Of a DNA stretch of 41,818 bases, positions 31,251 through 38,530 are shown one piece after another (position 1 is the stretch's first letter; every line of letters begins with the position of its first letter). Below the pieces are notes generated by a model. It worked only from the letters and a program-made list of their open reading frames with translations, was not told where the DNA came from and did no database searches. The stretch is taken from assembly GCA_038255145.1 (NCBI GenBank), contig JBBSLP010000055.1:1-41818 (forward strand). The letters are read 5' to 3'. Source of the DNA: WHTX01 sp038255145. Its GTDB lineage: Bacteria > Actinomycetota > Acidimicrobiia > Acidimicrobiales > CAIXPF01. Made by a program: the position numbers and the translations under genes.

Positions 31251-31326
31251 CTCATCGTGTGATTTTATGGTTGGTCGACCCAGGGATGGGGAAAACCTCC
31301 TTCGTTGGCACGAGGAGGAGTCGAAC

Positions 31327-31422
31327 ATGAGCACGCACGTCGGCCCTGACGACGTCCTGGCCACACCGTGGCCGGCGCGTCGCAGCACCTCAGTGGGCAC
31401 GACCGCCTTGGACCGTCCGTGA
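31327..31422 (+). CDS. 31-residue leader ORF coupled to a sigma factor
   Basis: The ATG at 31327 has an excellent ribosome-binding site GAGGAGGAG (31312-31320) six bases upstream. The 31-codon frame (MSTHVGPDDVLATPWPARRS and on) ends at TGA 31420-31422, overlapping the GTG start of the sigma gene (31419-31421) as GTGA. The sigma gene has no clear site of its own, so its translation probably depends on this leader. Arg pairs and a late Leu-Asp-Arg-Pro end could make it a sensor of translation, but that is speculative. A weak promoter-like GTTG-N15-GGGAAA is at 31270-31294. Confidence 0.6.
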   Translation: MSTHVGPDDVLATPWPARRSTSVGTTALDRP

Positions 31423-32375
31423 GCAGCAAGACGTCGAGGCGTCCCTCGGGACGGCGTGGCGACGAGCCCGGAACCGAAGATCTCGTCCGGGTCTACCTGG
31501 ACGAGATCGGCAAGTACGCCCTGCTCGACCGCGACGGTGAGCGCACGTTGGCCTGCCTCATCGAGGAAGGACGGGCCGCCGGGGCCGCCCTGGCTGCCGG
31601 CGACCACCTGCCACCGGCGCAGACCCGGGCGCTACGCCGGGCCGTGCAGGCCGGTGAGGACGCCCGACGGCAGTTCATCGCCGCCAACCTCCGGCTCGTG
31701 GTGTCCATCGCCACCTCCTACCAGGGCTCGGGGCTTCCTCTCCTCGACCTGGTCCAGGAGGGCAACCTGGGCCTGCTGCACGCCATCGACAAGTTCGACT
31801 GGCGCAAGGGCTTCAAGTTCTCCACCTACGCCACCTGGTGGGTGCGCCAGGCCATCCAACGGGGCGTCGCCCGTGGTGGCCGTGCCGTGCGACTGCCCGA
31901 CCACGCCACCGACGCCGTGACCCGGTTGCGCCGGGCCCGGGCCGAGCTCGTCGGCCGCATGGGCACCGAGCCCTCGGTCATCGATCTGGCCGCGGCCAGC
32001 CACGTGCCCGTCGAACGGGTCCGGGTCCTGCACCAGCACCTGGGCACGCCCACCTCGCTCAACGAGTACATCGGGGACGGTGATCTCGAGCGTGGTGACC
32101 TGGTGGCCGACGACGGCGACGCCCCCGATGACGAAGCCGTGCAGGCCGTGGTGTCCGCCTCGGTCGACGGCTGGATGGGCCAGCTCGACGCCGCCGAGCG
32201 TGACGTGCTGCGCCAGCGCTACGGCTTCGACGGAGCCCCCATGTCCCGACGTGACGTAGCCACCCGCTTGGGGCTGGCCACCGAGCACGTCCGCCGCATC
32301 GAACGCCGCGCTCTGGGCAAGCTGCGCCGTTCGAGTGGCGCCCCCGCCGCCCGGGCCCTGCTCAGCGCGGGCTGA
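31419..32375 (+). CDS. RpoD-like group 2 sigma factor
   Basis: The ~318-residue protein shows region 1.2 (DLVRVYLDEIGKYALLDRDGER), region 2 (ANLRLVVSIATSYQGSGLPLLDLVQEGNLGLLHAIDKFDWRKGFKFSTYATWWVRQAIQRGVA), region 3 and region 4 (LDAAERDVLRQRYGF then RRDVATRLGLATEHVRRIERRALGKLRR). That is the primary-like family, with no long acidic N-terminus, so a nonessential group 2 factor (SigB/HrdA-like) is likely. It probably directs stress or stationary transcription. The start at the GTG overlapping the leader ORF was chosen; a GTG at 31368 is also in frame. Confidence 0.9.
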   Translation: MSSKTSRRPSGRRGDEPGTEDLVRVYLDEIGKYALLDRDGERTLACLIEEGRAAGAALAAGDHLPPAQTRALRRAVQAGEDARRQFIAANLRLVVSIATSYQGSGLPLLDLVQEGNLGLLHAIDKFDWRKGFKFSTYATWWVRQAIQRGVARGGRAVRLPDHATDAVTRLRRARAELVGRMGTEPSVIDLAAASHVPVERVRVLHQHLGTPTSLNEYIGDGDLERGDLVADDGDAPDDEAVQAVVSASVDGWMGQLDAAERDVLRQRYGFDGAPMSRRDVATRLGLATEHVRRIERRALGKLRRSSGAPAARALLSAG

Positions 32376-32399
32376 CACAACGGTCCAGAACGTCGGACA

Positions 32400-32422
32400 C
32401 GTCGGGGACTGCCGCCCCGACG
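32400..32422. terminator. Bidirectional hairpin between convergent sigma and ATPase genes
   Basis: CGTCGGGG (32400-32407) pairs perfectly with CCCCGACG (32415-32422) over a 7-base loop. It lies between the sigma gene stop and the stop of the opposing GHKL gene. Confidence 0.55.
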
Positions 32423-32469
32423 ATCTGACGCGTCCGGGCGACGGTCGTGCCGGCGACGCCGGCGTCAGT

Positions 32470-32841
32470 TCAGGCCGGGACGAGCAACTCGAACCAGACG
32501 ACCTTGCCCCGGGGGCGGGCCTCGACACCCCAGCGATCGGCGAGGGCGTCAAGGATGCGCATGCCGAACCCCCCCTCCTCGTCGGGGGTGTCGCGGCGCG
32601 CCAACTGGCCGGTGCCGGTGTCCGTCACCTCGACCCGCAGGAGCCGGCCGCGCAGCCGCAACACGAGGTGGGCCCACGTGTGGGCGTGGAGCACAGCATT
32701 GGCCACGACCTCGCTGACCAGCAGGTCGGCGGCCTCGAGCGCAGGCGCTGAGCCAGTAGGCAGCAGCGAGTGCATGGCCTGGCGCGCCAGACCTGGCGCT
32801 GCCGTGGTCGGGGGGAGGTCCCGGCTCACGCAGCGATCCAC
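32470..32841 (-). CDS. GHKL ATPase, RsbW/SpoIIAB-like anti-sigma or phosphatase regulator
   Basis: The ~123-residue protein carries an intact N-box (EVVANAVLHA) and G1 box (VTDTGTG), with GGFGMRILDALADRWG as the glycine-rich lid. It is thus a proper HATPase_c_2 kinase domain, unlike the degenerate RsbW-like protein at 26684. It could phosphorylate one or both STAS proteins. The GTG at 32841 was chosen. A -10-like GGGTAA is found at 32857-32852 on its strand, with only a weak GTGA 18 bases further up. Confidence 0.85.
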   Translation of the reverse strand: MDRCVSRDLPPTTAAPGLARQAMHSLLPTGSAPALEAADLLVSEVVANAVLHAHTWAHLVLRLRGRLLRVEVTDTGTGQLARRDTPDEEGGFGMRILDALADRWGVEARPRGKVVWFELLVPA

Positions 32842-32957
32842 AGGTCAGCGGTTACCCGAAGGTCGCTCCCGCCAGTCACCCGATGCCCAGCGATCCGGCG
32901 CCGTCCACGGCGCACCGGTGGTCCTCGATCCGGGCAGCCGTCGGTGGAGACCTCGAC

Positions 32958-32983
32958 GTTACGGCCAGCGCGGCCGGGGGTAG
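32958..32983 (+). promoter_or_regulatory. SigF/SigB-type promoter of the BON-domain gene
   Basis: GTTA (32958-32961), 16 bases, GGGTAG (32978-32983). It differs from the promoter at 26229 by a single base in the two elements and has the same spacing. The start codon is 57 bp downstream. Confidence 0.55.
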
Positions 32984-33039
32984 GCCCTTTCGATCGTCCG
33001 GTCGGACGTGCCCGCTCGGACGTCCAGGAGGATCCCCCG

Positions 33040-33555
33040 ATGCGCAAGGTTCGCACCCTCGTCGTCGCCGCCACCGGTGCCGCCGCCGCCTACTTCCTCG
33101 ATCCCGCCCAGGGGCGCGCCCGCCGGGCCCGCACCCAGGACCAGGTCCAGTCCTGGGCCACGGCCCGCCGCCGCGACCTCGATCGCACCGCCCGGTTCGA
33201 AGCCGGCGTGCGCGCCGGCGAGGAAGCCGAGGCCCGGGGCGCCGGCCACTACCACCCCCATGGCGACACCGACCTCCAGGAACACCTGCGCATGGTGCTG
33301 TCCACCGTGCCCGCCCCCACCGGCGACGTGACCGTCGAGGTCGTGGACGGCGTGGTGAGGGTGCGGGGCCAGGTCGAGGACCGTGACCAGGTCGACCAGG
33401 TCCTCGGGGCCATCCGCGACGTCCCCGGTGTGGTGTCCGTCGAGAGCCTGCTCCACCTTCCGGGCACGCCGGCCCCCAACAAGGCCGCGGCCATCGAGGC
33501 GTCGGACCACGCCGCCGCCGCCCTCGAAGGCGCCGCCGACACCCCTGGTCACTGA
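33040..33555 (+). CDS. BON-domain protein with N-terminal membrane anchor
   Basis: The 171-residue protein begins MRKVRTLVVAATGAAAAYFLDPAQGRARRAR, a short hydrophobic helix followed by basic residues, as in small stress-induced DUF/YtxH-like membrane proteins. The C-terminal half has a BON domain (about residues 95-150: DVTVEVVDGVVRVRGQVEDRDQVDQVLGAIRDVPGVVSVESLLHL), a lipid-binding module seen in osmotic-stress proteins such as OsmY. AGGAGGAT precedes the ATG. A SigF-type promoter precedes it. The stop codon lies within a 13-bp tandem repeat. Confidence 0.85.
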   Translation: MRKVRTLVVAATGAAAAYFLDPAQGRARRARTQDQVQSWATARRRDLDRTARFEAGVRAGEEAEARGAGHYHPHGDTDLQEHLRMVLSTVPAPTGDVTVEVVDGVVRVRGQVEDRDQVDQVLGAIRDVPGVVSVESLLHLPGTPAPNKAAAIEASDHAAAALEGAADTPGH

Positions 33556-33613
33556 ACGCCGTCACTGAGCGGCGTCGTCGAGCGCAGTCGCTGGACGGGA
33601 TCGCTGAACGGGG
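33549..33613 (+). repeat. 13-bp tandem repeat starting inside the BON gene's stop region
   Basis: Five imperfect 13-bp units follow one another: TCACTGAACGCCG (33549, holding the stop), TCACTGAGCGGCG, TCGTCGAGCGCAG, TCGCTGGACGGGA and TCGCTGAACGGGG (to 33613). The first two can also pair as ACGCCG/CGGCGT (33556-33575) to make a hairpin. Confidence 0.65.
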
Positions 33614-33998
33614 TCGGGAGCGCTACGGGCGTGTGAACCCCCGAGACGCCTCGATGACGCCCGGCCGCGGTGATGGTCGGTCTGCGGTGGTCGCCGGTAC
33701 CGTGGGCAGCTCATCCCGTCCCCCCGCCGACGTCGGGCAACTCGCCCGCCGATCCGAGGGAACGGCCACGCCCCCAGCGGCGGGGGCGGACGCGCAGGCC
33801 CCCGACCAGGGGCGTGATCGGCGGTTGACCCGCCTCGAGCAGCCCCCCGGGGCTGCCCGTGGGCTTCGCCGTCCCCGTAGCAGTCCATCCGCCTCATCCC
33901 GGGGCTCCTCGAAGGGCACCCCGGGCGAGCCAGGAGGTTCACGGCGTGGTCCACAGGGCAGCGGGCGTTCAACGCCCCCTCGATGCGGGGCGGCTCCC
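33614..33998 (+). other. Gap without a supported gene
   Basis: No convincing gene is seen on either strand. The plus frame running into the PafA/Dop-like gene is Arg/Ser/Pro-rich and not protein-like before 33999. It contains a perfect inverted repeat GCAGCCCC-CC-GGGGCTGC at 33839-33856, whose loop is too short for a normal terminator. Confidence 0.5.
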
Positions 33999-35591
33999 AT
34001 GACCACCTCGCCCGTGAGCTGGTCAGGGCTGTGGGACGCCCCCGGACCTGTCGCCGAGCTCGGCCGCGCGGCCGACGTGCTCGCCCTGTGCCCTCCCGTG
34101 GAGGAGGCCCGTCCCACGGTGATGGGCCTCGAGCACGAGGTGGGTCTGCACATCGATCCCGCCGACGTGCTCGCCCCCCGTGAGAGCCCGGCCGCCGCCC
34201 TGCTCCGCCTGGGCGAACAGGGCTCGCGCGACGTGGTGCCCTACCAGTACCTGGAGAACGGCGGTCGCCTGTACGTCGATTGCGGCGAGCACCCCGAGTA
34301 CGCCACCCCCGAGTGCTCGAGCCCCCAGCAGCTCCTGGCCGCGGACGGGGCGGGCATGGCCATCCTGGCCACCATGTCCCGCCATGCCGAGGAGACCCTG
34401 ACCGAGACGACGGGCCGGCCCGTGCGCATCCGGGTGCTGCGCAACAACATCGCCCCCAACGGCGAGTCGTGGGGCACGCACGAGAACTACCTCGTGCCCG
34501 CATCGCTGTCGTGGGCGGATCTGTCCCATCCCCTGGTCTCCCACCTGGCCAGTCGGGTGTGCTTCGCCGGCGCCGGGACCATCATCGGCGCCCACGGCGA
34601 GCCCCACGGCCGCTTCCGGCTGTCCCAGCGGGCTCCCTACGTGGGCACGGTGCTGTCACTCTCCGCGGTGGACGGTCCCACCGGACGGCCCATGGTCCTG
34701 GCCCGCGACGAGCCCCTGGCCGATCCCAGCCGCTACCGGCGCCTGCAGGTCGTCTGCGGCGACGCGTCGATGTCCCACACCGCCAGCCTGCTCAAGCTGA
34801 CGACCACCATGATCGCCGTGCGCCTGATCGAGACGGGCACCGCCCCTGACGTCGAGCTGACCAAGCCGGTGGCGGCGTTCCAGACGTGGAGCGACGACCC
34901 TTCCCTCACCGTCACCGCCCTCACCGAGGCCGGGGCCGAACTGCGGGCCCTCGACGTGCAGTGGCTGTGGTTCGAGGCCGCCGTGCGCCACCACCGCATC
35001 CACGGCCTGCCCGCCACCGAGGCCTCGGTCCTGCCCCTGTGGGAGGCCGTGCTGACCGCTCTGGAACGGGACCCCGACGAGCTGGCCGACCAGCTCGACT
35101 GGGTGGCCAAGCGCCTGGTCCTGCGTCAGCTGGCCGACCGGGGCGGCCTGGAGCCCGGCCACGCCCGCCTGGTCAACGCGGATCTGGCCTACCACGACGT
35201 CCGTCCCGACCGCTCGGTGCACGGACGACTGGTGGCGGCGGGCCGCATGCGCACCCTGGTCGGTCCCGAGGCCATCGAACGGCTGCGCCGTCACCCACCC
35301 TGTGACACCAGGGCGGCCATCCGCGGCGAGCTGGTGCGCCTGCTGCGGGCCACGGGCCACAACTACGACGTGACCTGGGCCCGGTGCCGCATCCACTCCA
35401 TCCCCCCGGGCCTCGACCTCGAGCTCAGTGACCCTCTGGGGATGGCGCCGGCCCCGGCCATGGAGGTCCTCGAGGCCCTGCGCGAGGAACTGGCCACGGG
35501 CCGGGCCCCGGCCCGCCGTGACCCGGCCGACCCCACCCCCCCTGCCCCCCACTCCGGGCTGGCCGACTGGTGGGCCGAGTTCTTTGGCTAG
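33999..35591 (+). CDS. Divergent Pup ligase/depupylase (PafA/Dop) family protein
   Basis: The 530-residue protein shows the glutamine-synthetase-like PafA/Dop fold: GLEHEVG (metal/ATP Glu 45 and 47), NGGRLYVDCGEHPEYATPEC (catalytic D94), LRNNIAPNGESWGTHENYL, SQRA, ARDEPLADPSRYRRLQVVCGDASMS, and late DLAYHDV and PPCDTRAAIRGE. The catalytic Asp and metal Glu residues are kept. Several positions conserved in true PafA and Dop differ: TRQ is SRV, INTRDEPHAD is VLARDEPLAD. There is a ~40-residue N-terminal and ~45-residue Pro-rich C-terminal extension compared with the ~450-residue PafA, and no long Dop loop. No pup, proteasome or Mpa/ARC gene is nearby. It may ligate or cleave Glu-linked conjugates, or form a small amide. 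The ATG at 33999 has only a weak ribosome-binding site. Confidence 0.85.
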   Translation: MTTSPVSWSGLWDAPGPVAELGRAADVLALCPPVEEARPTVMGLEHEVGLHIDPADVLAPRESPAAALLRLGEQGSRDVVPYQYLENGGRLYVDCGEHPEYATPECSSPQQLLAADGAGMAILATMSRHAEETLTETTGRPVRIRVLRNNIAPNGESWGTHENYLVPASLSWADLSHPLVSHLASRVCFAGAGTIIGAHGEPHGRFRLSQRAPYVGTVLSLSAVDGPTGRPMVLARDEPLADPSRYRRLQVVCGDASMSHTASLLKLTTTMIAVRLIETGTAPDVELTKPVAAFQTWSDDPSLTVTALTEAGAELRALDVQWLWFEAAVRHHRIHGLPATEASVLPLWEAVLTALERDPDELADQLDWVAKRLVLRQLADRGGLEPGHARLVNADLAYHDVRPDRSVHGRLVAAGRMRTLVGPEAIERLRRHPPCDTRAAIRGELVRLLRATGHNYDVTWARCRIHSIPPGLDLELSDPLGMAPAPAMEVLEALREELATGRAPARRDPADPTPPAPHSGLADWWAEFFG

Positions 35592-35593
35592 CT

Positions 35594-35618
35594 CACGGGG
35601 GGGCTCCGCCCCCCCGTG
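35594..35618 (+). terminator. Strong terminator of the PafA/Dop-like gene
   Basis: CACGGGGGGG (35594-35603) pairs perfectly with CCCCCCCGTG (35609-35618) over a 5-base loop, starting two bases past the stop and followed by TT. Confidence 0.75.
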
Positions 35619-35770
35619 TTCCCCCCCCGGGTAGGGCGTCGAGCGCCTGCGGCGCGCTGTCTTGCTGTTCGGCCCGGCAAGGCTCGCTTCGCTCGCCGAC
35701 CGGACCGGCCCGCCCGGTCTCGCTGCGCTCGTCGGCCGGGCGGATCGCCGACCGGACCGCTGGGCCGACT

Positions 35771-35877
35771 GGCCGACCGCAGGTCCGAGGGTCAGGCCGA
35801 CCGCAGGTCCGAGGGCCGACCGCAGGTCCGAGGGCCAACCGCAGGTCCGATGAGGCCGACCGCAGGTCCGAGGGTCA
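35771..35877 (-). repeat. Five tandem ~20-24 bp repeats ending in the FAD-oxidase stop codon
   Basis: The core CCGCAGGTCCGA occurs five times between 35771 and 35877 in ~20-24 bp units. The last unit's GTCA supplies the stop (35875-35877) of the minus-strand oxidase. The 35619-35770 segment before it is GC-rich, with repeated CTCGC/CGCTCG motifs and no gene. Confidence 0.8.
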
Positions 35878-37212
35878 GGAGGCGCGGCTGAGGCGGAGGC
35901 CGGGGAGTTTGCGGGGATTGAGGAGGCCGAGGGGGTCGAACTGGGCTGAGGTGGCGCGTAGTTCGTCGAGACTGCCGTGGCCGCCCAGCATCCAGGTGTG
36001 GGGGTCGATGACGCGGGCGCCGAGGGAGCGCAGGTCGTCCATGGCGGTGGCCAGGGAGTCGTCGTCGACGAAGCGGCCGATGAGCAGGCCGCCCACGTCG
36101 ATGGTGCCGCCGTTGCCGTTGATGTCGTGGTGCAGCATGCCGCCGGGCAGGCATGCCCGCACCTCGTCGGCCCGGGCCACGACCTCGGCCCCGCCCACCT
36201 GGATGTGGCAGAGCTCGGGCCGGACCCGCTTGGCCCGCAGGGTGACGTGGTTGTAGGACAGGGAGACGAGCAGGGACACGGCGTCGGCCCGCACGGCCTC
36301 GACCCGGCCGCCGGCTCCGGCCACCAGGGTGCGGGCCTGGCCCACCGTGGACTCCTCGACGGTGGCCCGCACGCTGACGCGGTCGAGGGGCATGGCCTCG
36401 TCCGCGGGGAAAAAGGCCACCAGGGCAGGATCGGTCACCGACAGGTTGCGGGGTCGGGGTTCGAGGTCGGCCAGCTCGAGGGCACCCCGCACAGCCTCAC
36501 CGTGCGACGCGAACGAGGCGAACAGCGCCGTCCACCGTCGGGCCGGCGCCAGCTTCACCCGTGCTCCGACGACCACGCCCGTAGTGCCGTAGGCGTGGAG
36601 GAAGGGGTGCACGGCGTCGCCCGCCGCGGTGATGGGCTCGGGCACGTCCCACGCCGGCAGCACGTCGATCTCCTGGACGAAGCCGTCCCAGATGAAGCCG
36701 TTCTCCAACGAGCCCGTTCCTCCGGCCCCTCCACACAGGAAGCCGGCCAGCGACGAGCGCACCGTGGAGGGGAACATGGCCAGCTCCTGGCCCGTGGCCC
36801 GGGCCGCCGCCTCCAGGCGGACGAAGCTGGTCCCCGCCTCGGCGTCGATCCAGCCGTGGCCGACGTCGAGCACGCGGGCCCGCTGGTCGGCGTCGATGAC
36901 GAGGCCGTGGCACAGGGGCACGGCCTGGCCGTAGTTGCCCGTCCCCTGGCCACGGGCCACGACGGCGACACGACGGCGGTAGGCCAGGGCCAGGGCCCGG
37001 GCCACGCCCACCGTGTCGACCGGTGAGGCCACCACGTCGGCCACCGTGGCCGGCAGGTGCCGGGCGAGGACCGGGGACATCCACGAGTAGTCGGCCGACG
37101 CCGCCTGGCGTCGTTCTGCGGCCACGCTGACGGCGTCGGCCCCCAGTGCGGTGCTCAGTTCATCGGCGAAGGACCCGCTCGGGGGCGCGTCTGGTGAAGG
37201 GTCGGACGACAT
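35875..37212 (-). CDS. FAD-linked oxidase (FAD_binding_4/GlcD-like)
   Basis: The 445-residue protein has a PCMH-type FAD-binding domain, with YRRRVAVVARGQGTGNYGQAVPLCHGLVID and the later segment TVRSSLAGFLCGGAGGTGSLENGF. The C-terminal FAD-oxidase cap ends in FDPLGLLNPRKLPG, which matches the D-lactate dehydrogenase/glycolate oxidase C-terminal motif. The N-terminus is Pro/Ser-rich. It probably oxidises a 2-hydroxy acid or alkyl alcohol. AGGGAGG lies about 10 bases before the start. It follows the ABC permease and substrate-binding genes in the same direction and may handle the imported compound. Its stop lies in a tandem repeat. Confidence 0.85.
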   Translation of the reverse strand: MSSDPSPDAPPSGSFADELSTALGADAVSVAAERRQAASADYSWMSPVLARHLPATVADVVASPVDTVGVARALALAYRRRVAVVARGQGTGNYGQAVPLCHGLVIDADQRARVLDVGHGWIDAEAGTSFVRLEAAARATGQELAMFPSTVRSSLAGFLCGGAGGTGSLENGFIWDGFVQEIDVLPAWDVPEPITAAGDAVHPFLHAYGTTGVVVGARVKLAPARRWTALFASFASHGEAVRGALELADLEPRPRNLSVTDPALVAFFPADEAMPLDRVSVRATVEESTVGQARTLVAGAGGRVEAVRADAVSLLVSLSYNHVTLRAKRVRPELCHIQVGGAEVVARADEVRACLPGGMLHHDINGNGGTIDVGGLLIGRFVDDDSLATAMDDLRSLGARVIDPHTWMLGGHGSLDELRATSAQFDPLGLLNPRKLPGLRLSRAS

Positions 37213-37274
37213 GTGCGGTGGAACCTCCCTGGCGGGGAGGGGGACCCGTCGCCGGGCCCCCTACCCGCACGAGC

Positions 37275-38510
37275 TCACTTGCCCAGGCTGATGGAGGGGT
37301 CGATGAACTCGTTGGTCATGATGTCCGCCGGCTTGGCGTCCTTCTTGAAGGAGTCGATGTTCTGCTCGGCGTAGAGCGGCAGCAACTGATCGATCAGCTT
37401 CTGGACACGGGCCTCGTCGAAGTTGCCCAGGGTCTTGTCGGCACCGTCACTGACGATGCCCAGCTCGAGCATCTTGTCCACGGCGTCGGCGTTGAGCTCG
37501 GCCGTCAGCGTCCAGTAGCTGGCGAACTTGTCCACCGTCTCCAGCAGCTGGTCGTTGACCTCGAGCGGGTCGTTGATGTAGTCGATCTGGGCCTGCTGGA
37601 TCAGCGGCACCAGCTTCTCGAGGCAGGGACGCTCCTCGTCGAGCAGGTCGGTGCGCACCGCGATGGGCGACTGGTAGTAGTCGTACCCGGCGTCCTTGAT
37701 GAGCAGGTAGTCGACGGGCTTGTTCCACTGCTCGATCTCGTGCTCGTACTTGTAGACCTCGTTGGTGGCGAAGCCCTGCTGCACGATGCCCTTCTCGGCC
37801 ACGAACCGCGACGGCGACCCGTCGTAGGAGTCGTCGAACTTGTCGTCGGGGATGAGGCCCTGGCCCACGAGGAAGCGCACGTAGGTGCTGCGCTTGTTGA
37901 ACACCAGGACCTTGGCGTTCGACTTGCCGATGTCGGCGAAGTCCTTGAACTGGAACTGGGCCGGGTCCCACATGAGGATCTGCGGGGAGATCTCGAGGGG
38001 GGAGACCACGGCCACGGTGGGCTGGGAGCCGGAGAACTGCAGGCCCGTGTCGGTGCTGACGAAGCCGGCGAAGATGTCGTCGTCCTGGTACATCAGCGAC
38101 ACCACGGTCTGGTTGCCCAGGAAGGGGCCACCGGCGCGGATCTCGAGGTTCACCCCCGTCGAACCCAGGGGGCCCGAGTAGGTGCCCTTGTCGGCGTCGG
38201 TCTTCCCTCCGGCCCCGATGAGCTGGTAGAGGGCCCCGTGCTCGGGCTCGGGGAACCAGTCCGTCAGGATGGGGATGGTGGCCGGGCAGACGTCACTGAG
38301 GTCCGTCGTGTAGTTGGCCTTGGCGAAGGCGCCGGGGCCCGTCGCCGCCGCCGTCGTGCCGGTGCCCCCCGCCGCGGCCGCCGTCGTCGTGGCGGCGGCA
38401 CCGTCGTCGTCGTCCTCTCCACAGGCCGCCGCCGTGGTGCTGGCCAGGGCCAACACCACCGCCGCGACCGCAACCCGACGGGACCGCACCGACCAGTTAC
38501 CTACGTTCAC
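37275..38510 (-). CDS. ABC transporter substrate-binding lipoprotein (NMT1/SsuA-like)
   Basis: The ~411-residue lipoprotein has a basic N-terminus, a hydrophobic helix and a lipobox ending TTAAAC, then an acidic, Thr/Ala/Gly-rich linker and a periplasmic-binding fold. Segments such as DTGLQFSGSQPTVAVVSPLEISPQILMWDP and KVLVFNKRSTYVRFLVGQGLI resemble nitrate/sulfonate/thiamine-precursor binding proteins. The GTG at 38510 was chosen because GGAAGG lies seven bases upstream; an ATG at 38534 overlaps the permease stop. It presumably delivers substrate to the permease upstream. The ligand is unknown. Confidence 0.85.
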   Translation of the reverse strand: MNVGNWSVRSRRVAVAAVVLALASTTAAACGEDDDDGAAATTTAAAAGGTGTTAAATGPGAFAKANYTTDLSDVCPATIPILTDWFPEPEHGALYQLIGAGGKTDADKGTYSGPLGSTGVNLEIRAGGPFLGNQTVVSLMYQDDDIFAGFVSTDTGLQFSGSQPTVAVVSPLEISPQILMWDPAQFQFKDFADIGKSNAKVLVFNKRSTYVRFLVGQGLIPDDKFDDSYDGSPSRFVAEKGIVQQGFATNEVYKYEHEIEQWNKPVDYLLIKDAGYDYYQSPIAVRTDLLDEERPCLEKLVPLIQQAQIDYINDPLEVNDQLLETVDKFASYWTLTAELNADAVDKMLELGIVSDGADKTLGNFDEARVQKLIDQLLPLYAEQNIDSFKKDAKPADIMTNEFIDPSISLGK

Positions 38511-38530
38511 GTGTTTCCTTCCAATTTTTG

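Noticed and set aside
33839..33856. Palindrome GCAGCCCC-CC-GGGGCTGC as a terminator
   Set aside because: The loop is only two bases and no gene ends close by. It is mentioned only as an inverted repeat within the gap.
33633..33998. Upstream extension of the PafA/Dop-like frame, or a Pup-like ORF in this gap
   Set aside because: The translation is Arg/Ser/Pro-rich, has no Gly-Gly-Gln/Glu end and no helix pattern like Pup.
35771..35877. Repeat array resembling a CRISPR
   Set aside because: Units of about 20-24 bp abut directly, with no spacer sequences.
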